From Cupriavidus metallidurans CH34 (GTDB taxonomy: Bacteria; Pseudomonadota; Gammaproteobacteria; Burkholderiales; Burkholderiaceae): a stretch of 64,000 nucleotides of DNA. The stretch is from assembly GCF_000196015.1 (NCBI RefSeq), contig NC_007973.1, forward strand, positions 2,604,001 through 2,668,000, written 5' to 3'. Of the stretch, positions 25,762-35,805 are shown one piece after another. A program made the translations under genes and the position numbers. Under the pieces are notes generated by a model. The model worked only from the letters and a program-made list of their open reading frames with translations, had not been told where the DNA came from and ran no database searches. Numbering within the stretch: position 1 is the stretch's first letter; each line of letters starts with the position of its first letter.

Positions 25762-27555
25762 TTACTTGTCGTCCACCTGCAGGATCGCCAGGAAGGCCTC
25801 CTGCGGAATTTCGACGGTCCCCACCTGCTTCATCCGCTTCTTGCCTGCTTTCTGCTTTTCCAGCAGCTTCTTCTTCCGGCTGATATCGCCGCCGTAGCAT
25901 TTGGCCAGCACGTTCTTGCGCAGCGCTTTCACGTTCTCGCGCGCGATGATATTCGAGCCGATGGCGGCCTGGATGGCCACGTCGTACATCTGACGCGGGA
26001 TGATCTCGCGCATCTTGGCCGCCACCTCGCGACCGCGATACTGCGAGTTTGAACGGTGCACGATCACGGACAAGGCATCGACCTTGTCGCTGTTGATCAA
26101 GATATCCACCTTCACCACATCCGACTGCCGGTATTCCTTGAACTCGTAATCCATCGATGCGTAGCCGCGCGATACCGACTTCAGGCGATCGAAGAAATCC
26201 ATCACGATTTCCGCCATCGGGATCTCGTACGTGAGCTGCACTTGCTTGCCGTGATAGCTCATATTGATCTGCGCGCCCCGCTTCTGCGTGCACAGCGTCA
26301 TCACCGAGCCGACATAATCCTGCGGCATGTACAGGTTGACCGTGACGATCGGCTCGAGAATGGCTTCGATCTTGCTCGGATCTGGCATCTTGGCCGGGTT
26401 CTCGACGGTCAACACCGTGCCATCACGCTGCTGAACCTGATAGACCACGGTCGGCGCGGTCGTGATCAGGTCCATGTCGAATTCACGCTCCAGACGCTCC
26501 TGCACGATCTCCATGTGCAACAGACCCAGGAAGCCGCAGCGGAAACCAAAGCCGAGTGCCTGCGAGACTTCCGGCTCGAACTGCAGCGATGCATCGTTCA
26601 GACGCAGCTTCTCGAGCGATTCGCGCAGGGCCTCGTACTGATTCGATTCCACAGGGTACAGCCCCGCGAACACCTGCGGCTTGACTTCCTTGAAGCCCGG
26701 CAGCGGCGCTTCGGCGCGGCGCGTCATAGTGGTGATCGTGTCGCCAACCTTGGCTGCCTTCAGCTCCTTGATGCCCGCAATCACGAAACCCACCTGCCCC
26801 GCCGTCAGCTCATCTCGCTGGATCGACTTCGGCGAGAACACACCGACCTGCTCCACCAGATGCTGGGCGCCGGTGGCCATCAGCAGAACTTTGTCCTTGG
26901 GGCGAAGCGTGCCGTTGACCACGCGCACCAGCATCACCACGCCAACGTAGTTGTCGAACCAGGAATCGATGATCAGCGCCTGTAGAGGCGCGGCGGCGTC
27001 ACCCTTGGGGGGCGGAACCTTGGCGATCAGCGCCTCGATCACGTCTTCCACGCCCTGGCCAGTCTTGGCCGAGCACGGTGTAGCGTCCTGTGCGTCGATG
27101 CCGATCACGTCCTCGATCTCCTGGATCGCATTGGCCGGGTCGGCCTGCGGCAGATCGATCTTGTTCAGCACGGGCACGACTTCGACGCCCAGTTCGATGG
27201 CCGTGTAGCAATTGGCAACGGTCTGGGCTTCCACGCCCTGCGAGGCGTCAACCACTAGCAGCGCGCCTTCGCATGCGGACAGGGAGCGGCTGACTTCGTA
27301 GCTGAAGTCGACGTGTCCCGGCGTATCGATCAGATTCAGGTTGTAGACCTGGCCGTCGCGCGCCTTGTAGCTCAGCGCGGCGGTCTGGGCCTTGATCGTG
27401 ATGCCCCGCTCCTTCTCGATATCCATCGAATCGAGCACCTGCGCTTCCATTTCGCGATCGGACAGCCCGCCACAGCGCTGAATGATCCGGTCGGCCAAGG
27501 TGGATTTACCATGGTCGATGTGGGCAATGATCGAGAAATTACGAATGTGGTCCAT
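25762..27555 (-). CDS. lepA: Elongation factor 4 (LepA)
   Basis: A 597-residue translational GTPase that back-translocates or helps initiation and 30S assembly under stress. G1 is AHIDHGKS, G3 is DTPGH, G4 is NKID; the LepA-specific C-terminal domain ending [15 protein letters not shown] is present. Length is standard. It is the first gene after the degP-like gene and is separated from it by 247 bases containing a strong hairpin. Confidence 0.97.
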
Positions 27556-27743
27556 CTAACGTTCTGGGAAGCACCGGCGCGCTCATGGGTAGATCTGTCG
27601 GGCGCGGGAGCAAAAAAGTTGGGGCGCACGGAGCTCGCGCCAATCCGCGATTTTACCGGATTTTCAAGGACTTCCGTCCGCGAATTGAACTCGGGCGACG
27701 CGGGGCGCGGTGCGCCAAAATGACGTTTGACGCACCCACCACG

Positions 27744-27780
27744 AAACAATCGCGCCGGAACTTGTCCGGCGCGATTGTTT
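27744..27780 (-). terminator. 16-bp perfect stem hairpin between the degP-like gene and lepA
   Basis: AAACAATCGCGCCGGA (27744-27759) pairs perfectly with TCCGGCGCGATTGTTT (27765-27780) around a five-base loop. It starts 23 bases beyond the degP-like stop (minus strand). The stem itself ends in AAAC/GTTT, so the transcript has U residues in the 3' arm. It probably terminates the rpoE operon before lepA. The rest of the gap (27556-27743) has no gene and should hold the lepA promoter. Confidence 0.75.
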
Positions 27781-27802
27781 GAAGGCTCGATCCAGGGCCT
27801 GG

Positions 27803-29308
27803 TCAGCGCGTCTGATTGGGACGCAGCGTCAGCACCTGGGTAGCATCGCCGCGGCGCACGAACACGGCAGCCATCTTGTTCTTGTCCAGTCCCTTGACGA
27901 GATCGTTGAACTGCCTCGCACTGGTCACGTCGGTATCACCGAGTCGCAGGATGATGTCGCCCGGACGGATCCCGGCGCGAGCGGCCGGACCATCAACCGT
28001 GTCGACCTCCACCCCTGACTTCAGCTTGAGCTCGCGCATCCGCGCCTCGGGGATGTCGTTGACGATCAGGCCCAGTGCATTCGGCTTCGGCGCGGGTGCC
28101 TCTTCGTTACCTCCGCCGCGCTTGTCGCCGCGGCGCGGCGTGGCGCGAGGGGTGTCGGGCTCAAGCTCCGCCACCGTGATCATTACCTCGCGGGTCTGCC
28201 CCTTGCGCCACACCTGCATCGGCACGCGCGTACCCGGCTTGGTGTCACCGACCATCCGCGGCAGATCCGCAGCCTTCTCAATATCCCGGCCGTTGTACTT
28301 CAGGATGATGTCGCCCGCCTCGATACCGGCCTTTTCGGCAGGACCGCCCGGCTCGACGCTACCAACCAGCGCGCCGCGAGTGCGCCCAAGGCCCAGCGAG
28401 TCCGCCACTTCCTTGGTCACATCACCGATCGCCACGGCGATCCGCCCACGCGTCACCTTGCCAGTCGCCTTCAGTTGCTCGGTCACACGCATCGCTTCGT
28501 CGATCGGGGTCGCGAACGAAATGCCCATATAACCGCCGCTGCGGCTGTAGATCTGCGAATTAATGCCGATGACTTCGCCGCGCAGGTTGATCAGCGGGCC
28601 ACCCGAATTACCAGGGTTCACCGCCACGTCAGTCTGGATAAGCGGCAGGTAGTCGCCGGTGTCGCGCGCCTTAGCCGATACGATACCGGCGGTCACGCTG
28701 CTGTCCAGGCCGAACGGCGAACCAATGGCCAATACCCACTCGCCAGTGCGGACCTTGTCCGAATCCCCGAGTGGCAGGCGTGGCAGACCCGTTGCATCGA
28801 TCTTGAGCAGCGCCACGTCGGTACGCTTGTCCGCACCAATCAGCTTGGCCTTGAATTCGCGCTTGTCAGGCAGCGTCACGTAGATCGTGTCAGCCTCTGC
28901 CACCACGTGGGCGTTCGTCATCACGTAGCCATCCTGGCTGATGATGAAACCGGAACCCACGCCCCGGCTCATCTCTTCGCCCTGCCCCTGACTTTGGCCC
29001 TGTCCTTGCGGAGGCTGGCCACGGCGCGGCTGTCCCGGCGTTCCGGGCATTGGCACGCCGAAGAAGCGACGGAAGAACTCCGCCATTTCGTCGTCATCGG
29101 GGGAATTGCCGCCACGCGAGCGCACGCGCTCTGTCGTGCGGATATTCACAACCGCCGGGCTCACCTTCTCGACCAAGTCGGTAAAGTCGGGCAGGTTGTA
29201 GTTCTGGGCCGCCGCCTGAGCGTGCCCCAATTCGGAAACAGCCGGACCGAACACGAGCATGGCCACCATGACCACGACCCTTGCCAGGGCTGGAGATCTG
29301 GAAATCAT
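27803..29308 (-). CDS. mucD: Periplasmic serine protease of the DegP/MucD family
   Basis: A 501-residue HtrA-type protease/chaperone that removes misfolded envelope proteins. I chose the ATG at 29308 with GGGAG eight bases before it; a signal peptide follows and probably ends at GHAQAAA. The triad is His in TNAHVV, Asp in TDVALLKI and Ser in GNSGGPL; two PDZ domains follow. A flexible Gln/Gly linker (GQPPQGQGQSQGQGEE) lies in the LA loop region. It is the last gene of the rpoE-rseA-mucB operon, corresponding to mucD in Pseudomonas. Confidence 0.92.
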   Translation of the reverse strand: MISRSPALARVVVMVAMLVFGPAVSELGHAQAAAQNYNLPDFTDLVEKVSPAVVNIRTTERVRSRGGNSPDDDEMAEFFRRFFGVPMPGTPGQPRRGQPPQGQGQSQGQGEEMSRGVGSGFIISQDGYVMTNAHVVAEADTIYVTLPDKREFKAKLIGADKRTDVALLKIDATGLPRLPLGDSDKVRTGEWVLAIGSPFGLDSSVTAGIVSAKARDTGDYLPLIQTDVAVNPGNSGGPLINLRGEVIGINSQIYSRSGGYMGISFATPIDEAMRVTEQLKATGKVTRGRIAVAIGDVTKEVADSLGLGRTRGALVGSVEPGGPAEKAGIEAGDIILKYNGRDIEKAADLPRMVGDTKPGTRVPMQVWRKGQTREVMITVAELEPDTPRATPRRGDKRGGGNEEAPAPKPNALGLIVNDIPEARMRELKLKSGVEVDTVDGPAARAGIRPGDIILRLGDTDVTSARQFNDLVKGLDKNKMAAVFVRRGDATQVLTLRPNQTR

Positions 29309-29437
29309 CGACAAAACTCCCGGGAGATCAGCGAGAAACGGATGCTTCACAGCGCATAAGGCCGGGGGACGCCTGCAAAGCGTACTGCCTGGCGGTGTTG
29401 CGGGACTGCCACTCCACCGCCGCCGGACCAATTTCGG

Positions 29438-30526
29438 TCAGTGTACCGCTTTGGGCGGGCGGTATTCCACGCCGGCCGCAAACTGCCTCACCGTAGAAGC
29501 AGGCACTTCGCCGACCACGGTAATCCAGAAATCGGCCACGCGCCGTACCACGACCTGGGTGGCACCTAGCGACGCCACGCCCTCGCGGCGGGCACGCTGC
29601 TCGGATACGGGCTCGATGAAGACCGAAAGCCCCGTCAGGCCATCACTGTAGACGACCTGCAATACTTCGAAGACCTGCCCGGACTTGTTGGCCGAGGTCG
29701 GGGCATGCAACTCGCCCAGTGGGCGGCGCACTTCCCGGATCTTCTGAAAGCCCTTGATTGGCGTGTTGATCGACCAGCCTTCGTCGGCGATGCTGGCAGG
29801 CTGATAGGTAACCTCGTAATGACTCCAGGAGCTCGCGCCCTTGATCGCATTGAGGATGCGCTGCTTGTCTGAAGGCACGCCGATATCGACCTGCGAGAAT
29901 GCGACCTGCTCGAGTACCTTGCCGCCTTCGCCGATCGTCTGCGCGCGCATCAGCAGGCCCGAATTCCTGTCGGCCCACAACCGCACCGCGTAACGTGCCG
30001 TGTCGTGAGGGTCCAGCGAGAAGACCTCGCACTCGACGCCGGCGACACGTTCGGCCGGCAGCTTGTGCATGTCGTACAGGTCGAGCACGTCGCTCTTGTT
30101 CGTCGCCAGCAGCGCCGGGAAACGGTCCTTGGCCTCCTGCTTCTCCACGACCACAAGCTTGGCCTCGGGAATCAGGCTGTGAACCACATCATTCTGGCGC
30201 AGCACCTCGCGCGGTTTGCCGTCCAACGTTTCCAGTCGTTCGTACTCGTTGTGTACGAGATCACTGTAATGCTGGATCCGCGAGGCATGGATGATGCTGC
30301 CGCGCTGATAAATCAACGTACCAACGTAGTTCTCCCGCTGGGCAGCACGATGGATCTTGTTCAGCCACGCCGTGGCGTCACGGCGGTTCAGCGTGGAGTC
30401 AGACGGCTGCGCAGTCGCGGCGGCAGCGGTCAGACATAAGGCCAGAAAAAAGGACCTCCGCAGGCCCTTCTTTCCGTGTACGCCCGCTGCATTGGCGAGC
30501 GACGGTCCTTTATGCATGTCCGGCAT
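29438..30526 (-). CDS. mucB: Sigma-E regulatory protein RseB/MucB
   Basis: A 362-residue periplasmic protein that binds the anti-sigma factor RseA and shields it from regulated proteolysis until envelope stress. A signal peptide (FFLALCLTAAAATAQ) is followed by the LolA-like large domain and a small C-terminal domain, as in RseB. Its start overlaps the rseA stop by one base (TAATG), consistent with balanced synthesis of the two partners. Confidence 0.92.
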   Translation of the reverse strand: MPDMHKGPSLANAAGVHGKKGLRRSFFLALCLTAAAATAQPSDSTLNRRDATAWLNKIHRAAQRENYVGTLIYQRGSIIHASRIQHYSDLVHNEYERLETLDGKPREVLRQNDVVHSLIPEAKLVVVEKQEAKDRFPALLATNKSDVLDLYDMHKLPAERVAGVECEVFSLDPHDTARYAVRLWADRNSGLLMRAQTIGEGGKVLEQVAFSQVDIGVPSDKQRILNAIKGASSWSHYEVTYQPASIADEGWSINTPIKGFQKIREVRRPLGELHAPTSANKSGQVFEVLQVVYSDGLTGLSVFIEPVSEQRARREGVASLGATQVVVRRVADFWITVVGEVPASTVRQFAAGVEYRPPKAVH

Positions 30527-31182
30527 TATTCCTGCGAATTGTCCTGAGAGAAGTTGACACCATTCACCACCGTACGCATGGTCGGCACAAAGGCATCGGT
30601 TGCGACCGACGTGCGATGGGCACGCAGGTATTCATCGAGACGGGGATCGCGAATCATCTGGGCACTATCGGCGGAGACCGCCATGATCGAACCCGCGGCC
30701 GCCGGCGCAGCAACGCCAGCCTTTACCGTCGCACCGGCCGGTTGCTCGACGCTTGCAACCACAGCATCCGGAGCGCCCACACCGCCTGGCCCACGCATCT
30801 GCGGCACCACGACCCAGCTCACAGCAGCCACTGCGGCGGCAATCGCGGTACCCGGCACCACACGGCGCACCCACGATGGACGCACCAGCAGTCGATGACG
30901 GCCAGCCTGCGCGACAGCCGGCACCAGCACATGCGGCTCGGCTTCAAGCTGCGCGGAGAATCGGGAGAGGAAGGCTTCGGTCGACCCTGCGTGCGTCAAC
31001 TCTTCCGAACGCATCGCATCGCCGATCAACTGGTACATCGACCAGTCGGCCATACCAGCGTCGTCTTTGGCAAGGCCGAGCGCGGCATCCACGTCGTGCG
31101 GCGCCAGCTCGCCGTCCATCAATGCGGAGATCTGCTCCGCGGCTTCCATTACATGAACCGACTGCTTATGAGCCTGACCCAT
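30526..31182 (-). CDS. rseA: Anti-sigma-E factor RseA/MucA
   Basis: A 218-residue single-pass inner-membrane protein that holds sigma-E inactive. The N-terminal cytoplasmic sigma-binding domain (EQISALMDGELAPHDVDAAL, WSMYQLIGDAMR) is typical; a membrane segment spans about residues 108-126, followed by a periplasmic domain that would bind MucB. The start is ATG at 31182; upstream in-frame sequence is not RseA-like. It lies between rpoE and mucB in the expected operon. Confidence 0.92.
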   Translation of the reverse strand: MGQAHKQSVHVMEAAEQISALMDGELAPHDVDAALGLAKDDAGMADWSMYQLIGDAMRSEELTHAGSTEAFLSRFSAQLEAEPHVLVPAVAQAGRHRLLVRPSWVRRVVPGTAIAAAVAAVSWVVVPQMRGPGGVGAPDAVVASVEQPAGATVKAGVAAPAAAGSIMAVSADSAQMIRDPRLDEYLRAHRTSVATDAFVPTMRTVVNGVNFSQDNSQE

Positions 31183-31318
31183 TTCCAACCCCAAGAAATT
31201 CCATCGAACACCGATAAATCCCGTCACTACTGCTTGTCGTTTATCGATGCAGGAATAGGCTGCAACGCTGGCTGCACGACATTCAAACTGAGAGACACCA
31301 GCATCCTGCTGACATCCC

Positions 31319-31918
31319 CTACCACCGCTTGCCCTCTGCCGTTCCCAGCAGCGGGCGCAACTTCTCGGCGATCGCTTCGCGCGCCCGGAAAATCCGCGAG
31401 CGCACCGTACCGATCGGACACCCCATCGCCTCCGCGATCTCCTCATAGCTGAGGCCTTCGATCTCGCGCAGCGTAATGGCGGTGCGTAATTCTTCCGGCA
31501 ATGCCTCCATGGCGCGGTTCACCGTATCGGCAACCTGGCGCGTGTGGAGCATCGACTCCGGCGTATTGATATCCCTTAGTTGCTCACCGTCCGCAAAAGT
31601 TTCAGCCTCTTCGGCATCGATATCGCTGGACGCTTCCGGCCGCCGTCCCTGGGTGGCCAGGTAGTTCTTGGCCGTGTTGACGGCGATCCGGTACAGCCAC
31701 GTGTAGAAAGCGGATTCGCCCCGGAACTGGGGCAGCGCGCGATATGCCTTGATAAAGGCATCTTGCGCCACATCCTCCACTTCGGCGGGGTCTCGGACAA
31801 GGCGGGAGATCAGGCGGATGATCTTGCGGTGATATTTGGTCACCAGCAACTCAAAGGCCCGTTTGTCGCCCTGCTGGACGCGTTCAACTAGAAGCTGATC
31901 GGCTTCGCGTTCACTCAC
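31319..31918 (-). CDS. rpoE: RNA polymerase sigma-E factor (ECF, AlgU/RpoE)
   Basis: A 199-residue ECF sigma factor for the envelope-stress response. Region 2 (AFIKAYRALPQFRGES, YRIAVNTAKNYL) and region 4 (GLSYEEIAEAMGCPIGTVRSR fold) are present. The start is GTG at 31918 with AGGTGA seven bases upstream. It heads the operon with its anti-sigma factor, MucB and a DegP-like protease. A sigma-E-like promoter about 100 bases upstream suggests autoregulation. Confidence 0.95.
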   Translation of the reverse strand: MSEREADQLLVERVQQGDKRAFELLVTKYHRKIIRLISRLVRDPAEVEDVAQDAFIKAYRALPQFRGESAFYTWLYRIAVNTAKNYLATQGRRPEASSDIDAEEAETFADGEQLRDINTPESMLHTRQVADTVNRAMEALPEELRTAITLREIEGLSYEEIAEAMGCPIGTVRSRIFRAREAIAEKLRPLLGTAEGKRW

Positions 31919-32020
31919 GAATAGTTCACCTGCTGCAGTGTATCTCTTGGTTTCGTCGTCAAGACAAGCGTTGTATTTTACCTACGATCCAGGCGATTTC
32001 GGGTGTCGCGGAGCGCATTC

Positions 32021-32047
32021 TGTGACCACAACTGCGCAATAAGGTTC
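32021..32047 (-). promoter_or_regulatory. Candidate sigma-E promoter of the rpoE operon
   Basis: On the minus strand GAACCT (32047-32042), 16 bases, then TCACA (32025-32021). The known sigma-E/AlgU consensus is GAACTT, 16-17 bases, TCTGA, so 5 of 6 and 3 of 5 positions match with the right spacing. It lies about 100 bases upstream of the rpoE start. The other roughly 150 bases of the gap hold only the putative fabF terminator. Confidence 0.45.
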
Positions 32048-32121
32048 CGCCTGGCCACGAACGCGGTTGCACCTGCGTGCAACCCAAGGATTCGGGGAAA
32101 TGCCGGGGAGTACAGGATGGG

Positions 32122-32151
32122 ACGGGGGCCGCTGTCACCAGCCGGCCCCGT
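32122..32151 (-). terminator. Hairpin downstream of fabF
   Basis: ACGGGGGCCG (32122-32131) pairs with CGGCCCCGT (32143-32151) with one bulged G and an 11-base loop, 22 bases after the fabF stop. It lacks a clear T-run; a terminator ending the fatty-acid operon before rpoE is the likely role. Confidence 0.5.
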
Positions 32152-32173
32152 TTCATGCGAAACGCGCGCGATA

Positions 32174-33406
32174 TCAGACGCGGCGGAAGACAAGCGTACC
32201 GTTGGTACCGCCGAAGCCGAAGTTGTTCTTCACGGCGACATCAATCTTCATGTCACGTGCCGTATTGGCGACGTAATCGAGATCACACTCGGGATCTTGA
32301 TTGAAGATGTTGATGGTCGGCGGCGAGATCTGATTGTGAATCGCCAGAACCGTGAACACCGACTCCAGGCCCCCAGCGCCACCCAGCAAGTGACCGGTCA
32401 TCGACTTCGTCGAGTTGACCACCATCTTGTAGGCGTGATCACCGAATGCCAGCTTGACGGCATCGGTCTCATTCTTGTCACCCAGCGGCGTCGAGGTGCC
32501 ATGCGCGTTGAGGTACTGCACTTCGTCCGGATTGATTCCGGCATCCTTGATCGCAGCGACCATGCAGCGGCGCGGACCGTCGGTGTTCGGCGCCGTCATG
32601 TGGAACGCGTCACCGCTCATGCCGAAGCCGATGAGTTCAGCATAGATTCGCGCGCCGCGCGCCTTGGCCGACTCATACTCCTCGAGCATCATCACGCCGG
32701 CACCCTCGCCCAGCACGAAGCCATCGCGGTCCTTGTCCCACGGACGCGACGCCGCAGCAGGGTCATCGTTGCGAGTGGAAAGCGCGCGTGCTGCCGCAAA
32801 ACCGCCGATGCCGAGCGGCGACACCGTCGACTCCGCTCCGCCAGCCAGCATCGCATCGCAGTCGCCCGCCTGAATCAGACGCGCCGCCAGGCCGATGCTG
32901 TGCAGCCCGGTCGTGCAGGCCGTCACCGCAGCCAGGTTCGGGCCCTTGAGGCCGTGGATAATCGACAGGTGGCCGGAGATCATGTTGATGATCGAACCTG
33001 GCACGAAGAACGGCGAGATCCGGCGCGGGCCGCGTTCGGCCAGCGTCATCTGCGTATCTTCGATCATCGGCAGCCCGCCAATACCCGAGCCCACCAGCAC
33101 ACCGATGCGCTCGGCGTTGGCCTCGGTCACTTCCAGGCCGCTGTCCTTGAGCGCCTGCGAACCGGCGGCGATGCCGAAATGGATGAAGGTATCCATGTTC
33201 CGGGCTTCCTTGGCCGGGATGTAATCCTCGGCATTGAAGCCCTTCACTTCGCCCGCAAAGTGCACAGCAAAGGGAGAGTGATCGAACTTGGTGATGGTGG
33301 CGATGCCGGACTTGCCGGCAACCAGATTGGCCCAGCCTTCGGCAACCGTGTTTCCGACGGGAGACACAAGGCCAAGCCCAGTGACGACGACGCGACGACG
33401 GCTCAC
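32174..33406 (-). CDS. fabF: 3-oxoacyl-[acyl-carrier-protein] synthase II
   Basis: A 410-residue elongating condensing enzyme of fatty acid synthesis. Catalytic Cys is in TACTTGLHS, the first His in [14 protein letters not shown] and the second in [12 protein letters not shown]. The start is GTG at 33406 with AGGA eight bases upstream ([12 protein letters not shown]). It is the last gene of the plsX-fabHDG-acpP-fabF cluster and is separated from acpP by 211 bases with an inverted repeat that may lower its expression relative to acpP. Confidence 0.96.
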   Translation of the reverse strand: MSRRRVVVTGLGLVSPVGNTVAEGWANLVAGKSGIATITKFDHSPFAVHFAGEVKGFNAEDYIPAKEARNMDTFIHFGIAAGSQALKDSGLEVTEANAERIGVLVGSGIGGLPMIEDTQMTLAERGPRRISPFFVPGSIINMISGHLSIIHGLKGPNLAAVTACTTGLHSIGLAARLIQAGDCDAMLAGGAESTVSPLGIGGFAAARALSTRNDDPAAASRPWDKDRDGFVLGEGAGVMMLEEYESAKARGARIYAELIGFGMSGDAFHMTAPNTDGPRRCMVAAIKDAGINPDEVQYLNAHGTSTPLGDKNETDAVKLAFGDHAYKMVVNSTKSMTGHLLGGAGGLESVFTVLAIHNQISPPTINIFNQDPECDLDYVANTARDMKIDVAVKNNFGFGGTNGTLVFRRV

Positions 33407-33538
33407 TATTTTTTCCTACGAGTACGTGAAGCGGAATTGGATTGATTCAGGATCTCGCTGCTCCTGCCGATAGGAAGTGATTCCTTGCGAGAGGAAGCGG
33501 CTGAGATCATTCCGATTCTGCTTCGTCGAACAGACGAA

Positions 33539-33597
33539 AGCCACAGAAAACAGCGTGACAGGACCGTAACGGCCCCGCCGACCTGCCTTCTGTGGCT
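33539..33597 (-). promoter_or_regulatory. Inverted repeat between acpP and fabF (attenuator or terminator candidate)
   Basis: AGCCACAGAA (33539-33548) and TTCTGTGGCT (33588-33597) are perfect inverse complements separated by 39 bases that can form a further imperfect stem. On the minus strand the structure follows acpP closely and is trailed by TTTCGTCTG. Partial termination after acpP, allowing high ACP relative to FabF, is a plausible role. Confidence 0.45.
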
Positions 33598-33617
33598 CGG
33601 AATATGAAGACGACGGC

Positions 33618-33857
33618 TTAGGCCTTGACGTGCGCGGTAGCGTAGTCAATAGCTTGTTGCACGGTCGTGATCTTTTCGGCTTCCTCATCGGGAATTTCCA
33701 TGCCGAATTCATCTTCCAACGCCATCACGAGTTCAACCGTGTCCAGCGAGTCCGCACCGAGATCGTTCACGAACGACGATTCGTTCTTGATGTCTGCCTC
33801 GGCCACGCCAAGCTGCTCAGCAACGATTTTCTTGACGCGTTGTTCGATATTGTCCAT
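33618..33857 (-). CDS. acpP: Acyl carrier protein
   Basis: A 79-residue acidic carrier protein. The phosphopantetheine serine is in [11 protein letters not shown]; sequence and length are typical. The ribosome site CTGGAGGG lies just upstream of the ATG. The 169 bases between fabG and acpP include TGCTAAAAT on the minus strand, an extended -10-like element that could give acpP its own promoter. AcpS (20520-20951) activates it. Confidence 0.97.
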
Positions 33858-34026
33858 GTAACCCTCCAGGGAAGTTCGACAAAAAGTGGGCGCATTTTAG
33901 CAGGTTTGGACCACAAAAAATCCGCCTGCCGAACTTTGCAAGAATCACGCCCGTTTGGTTTGAAAAACAACAGCTTCGCCCGGCTTCTTTCGGCTTCTCC
34001 CTCGAAACCGATCCCGGGCGGAACCA

Positions 34027-34776
34027 TCAATTCATGTACATCCCGCCGTTCACGTGCAGCGTAGTGCCCGTGATGTAGGCGGCCTGCGGACCAGCCAGGA
34101 ACGCCACCGCATTGGCGATGTCTTCCGGCTGGCCAAGACGACCCAGAGGAATCCGGGTCTTCAGCGCCGCATGCTGCTCTTCCGACAGTACCTTGGTCAT
34201 GTCGGTATCGATGAATCCGGGGGCCACGCAGTTGACGGTGACGTTGCGGCTGCCGATTTCGGCGGCCAGCGCGCGCGTCATGCCCTCGACACCAGCCTTC
34301 GCCGCAGCGTAGTTCATCTGACCGGGGTTACCGGTGGAGCCGACCACCGAGGTGATGTTGATGATGCGGCCGCCACGAGCCTTCATCATCGGGCGCAGTA
34401 CGGCACGGGCCAGACGGAACACGGCCGTCAGGTTCGTGTCGATGACGGCGCTCCAATCCTCGTCTTTCATGCGCATGGCCAACTGATCCTGCGTAATGCC
34501 GGCGTTGTTGACCAACACGTTCAGACCGCCGTTCGCCTTGATGATCTCGTCGATCACTGCCTCGCAGCGCGCCGCGTCGTTGACGTTCAGCACCACACCG
34601 CCGCCCTTCAGGCCTTCGCCAGCCAGGTACTCGCTGATGCCAGCAGCGCCCGACTCACTCGTGGCGGTACCGATCACCGTTGCGCCCTGCCGTGCGAGCT
34701 CCAGCGCGATGGCACGGCCGATCCCGCGCGATGCGCCGGTCACCAGTGCGACCTGATTCTCCAGAGTCTTGCTCAT
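34027..34776 (-). CDS. fabG: 3-oxoacyl-[acyl-carrier-protein] reductase
   Basis: A 249-residue short-chain dehydrogenase for the first reduction of fatty acid elongation. NADPH site TGASRGIG, catalytic serine in ITSVVGSTG and Y-x3-K in NYAAAKAG are intact. It starts 20 bases after fabD in the fab cluster. Confidence 0.96.
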   Translation of the reverse strand: MSKTLENQVALVTGASRGIGRAIALELARQGATVIGTATSESGAAGISEYLAGEGLKGGGVVLNVNDAARCEAVIDEIIKANGGLNVLVNNAGITQDQLAMRMKDEDWSAVIDTNLTAVFRLARAVLRPMMKARGGRIINITSVVGSTGNPGQMNYAAAKAGVEGMTRALAAEIGSRNVTVNCVAPGFIDTDMTKVLSEEQHAALKTRIPLGRLGQPEDIANAVAFLAGPQAAYITGTTLHVNGGMYMN

Positions 34777-34796
34777 GTTGCGTTTGTTCCTTGGTC

Positions 34797-35732
34797 TTAC
34801 TTCAGCAGCGCCAGCGTTTCCTGCAGCGACGCCGGATCAAAGATTGCACCACCAACGAGGTTGCCGTCGATGCGCTTGGTCATACCGGCCAGCACTTTAC
34901 CCGGACCGCACTCGATCACGTGTGTCACGCCCTCGGCGGCAATCTTCTGCACGCACTCGACCCAGCGTACCGGAGCGGCTGCCTGACGAACAAGCGCGTC
35001 CTTGATCTGAGCCGGGTCACTGATGATTGCCACGTCGACATTGTTCACCAGCGGAATGGCCGGTGCCGAGAACGACAGGCCAGCCATGCGCTCGCGCAGG
35101 CGATCGGAGGCAGGCTTGAGCAGCGACGAGTGGAACGGGGCGGACACCGGCAGCGGCAGCGCGCGCTTGGCGCCCTTCGCCTTGGCAATCTCGCAGGCCT
35201 TTTCCACGGCGCCCTTGTTGCCGGCGATCACCACCTGCGACGGGGCATTGAAGTTGACAGCCTCGACCACGCCAGCGCCTGCCGCCGCAGCCTCGGCGCA
35301 CGCGGCGCGCACGTCATCGTCCGACAGGCCAAGGATCGCGGCCATGCCGCCCTCACCCACCGGCACCGCTTCCTGCATCGCCTGGGCACGGAAGCGAACC
35401 AGCGGCACCGCCTCGGCAAACGGGATCACCCCTGCGGCCACCAGCGCCGAGTACTCGCCCAGGCTATGGCCTGCAACCAGCGCCGGAGCCGGACCACCGG
35501 CGTCGAGCCATGCGCGGTACACGGCCACTGCGGCCGTCAGCATCACGGGCTGCGTGTTGGTCGTCAGGTTCAGCTCTTCGGCCGGACCTTCCGCAATCAG
35601 CTTGCCGATGTCCTGACCCAGCGCCGTCGAAGCTTCTTCAAGCGTGGCACGCACCACTGGGTTATCGGCAAAGGCATTGAGCATGCCGACCGACTGCGAA
35701 CCCTGTCCGGGGAAAACAAATGCGAATTTCAT
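34797..35732 (-). CDS. fabD: Malonyl-CoA-acyl carrier protein transacylase
   Basis: A 311-residue enzyme that loads malonate onto ACP. FPGQGSQ at the N-terminus, the active serine in GHSLGEYSAL and the histidine in SAPFHSSLL are present. It lies 73 bases after fabH and 20 bases before fabG. Confidence 0.96.
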   Translation of the reverse strand: MKFAFVFPGQGSQSVGMLNAFADNPVVRATLEEASTALGQDIGKLIAEGPAEELNLTTNTQPVMLTAAVAVYRAWLDAGGPAPALVAGHSLGEYSALVAAGVIPFAEAVPLVRFRAQAMQEAVPVGEGGMAAILGLSDDDVRAACAEAAAAGAGVVEAVNFNAPSQVVIAGNKGAVEKACEIAKAKGAKRALPLPVSAPFHSSLLKPASDRLRERMAGLSFSAPAIPLVNNVDVAIISDPAQIKDALVRQAAAPVRWVECVQKIAAEGVTHVIECGPGKVLAGMTKRIDGNLVGGAIFDPASLQETLALLK

Positions 35733-35805
35733 CTGAAATCCAGTCCTAGCAATTCATCTTGTCAACTGGTGCACCGCGTTCTACGCGCCGCGCGCCGGCC
35801 GCATC

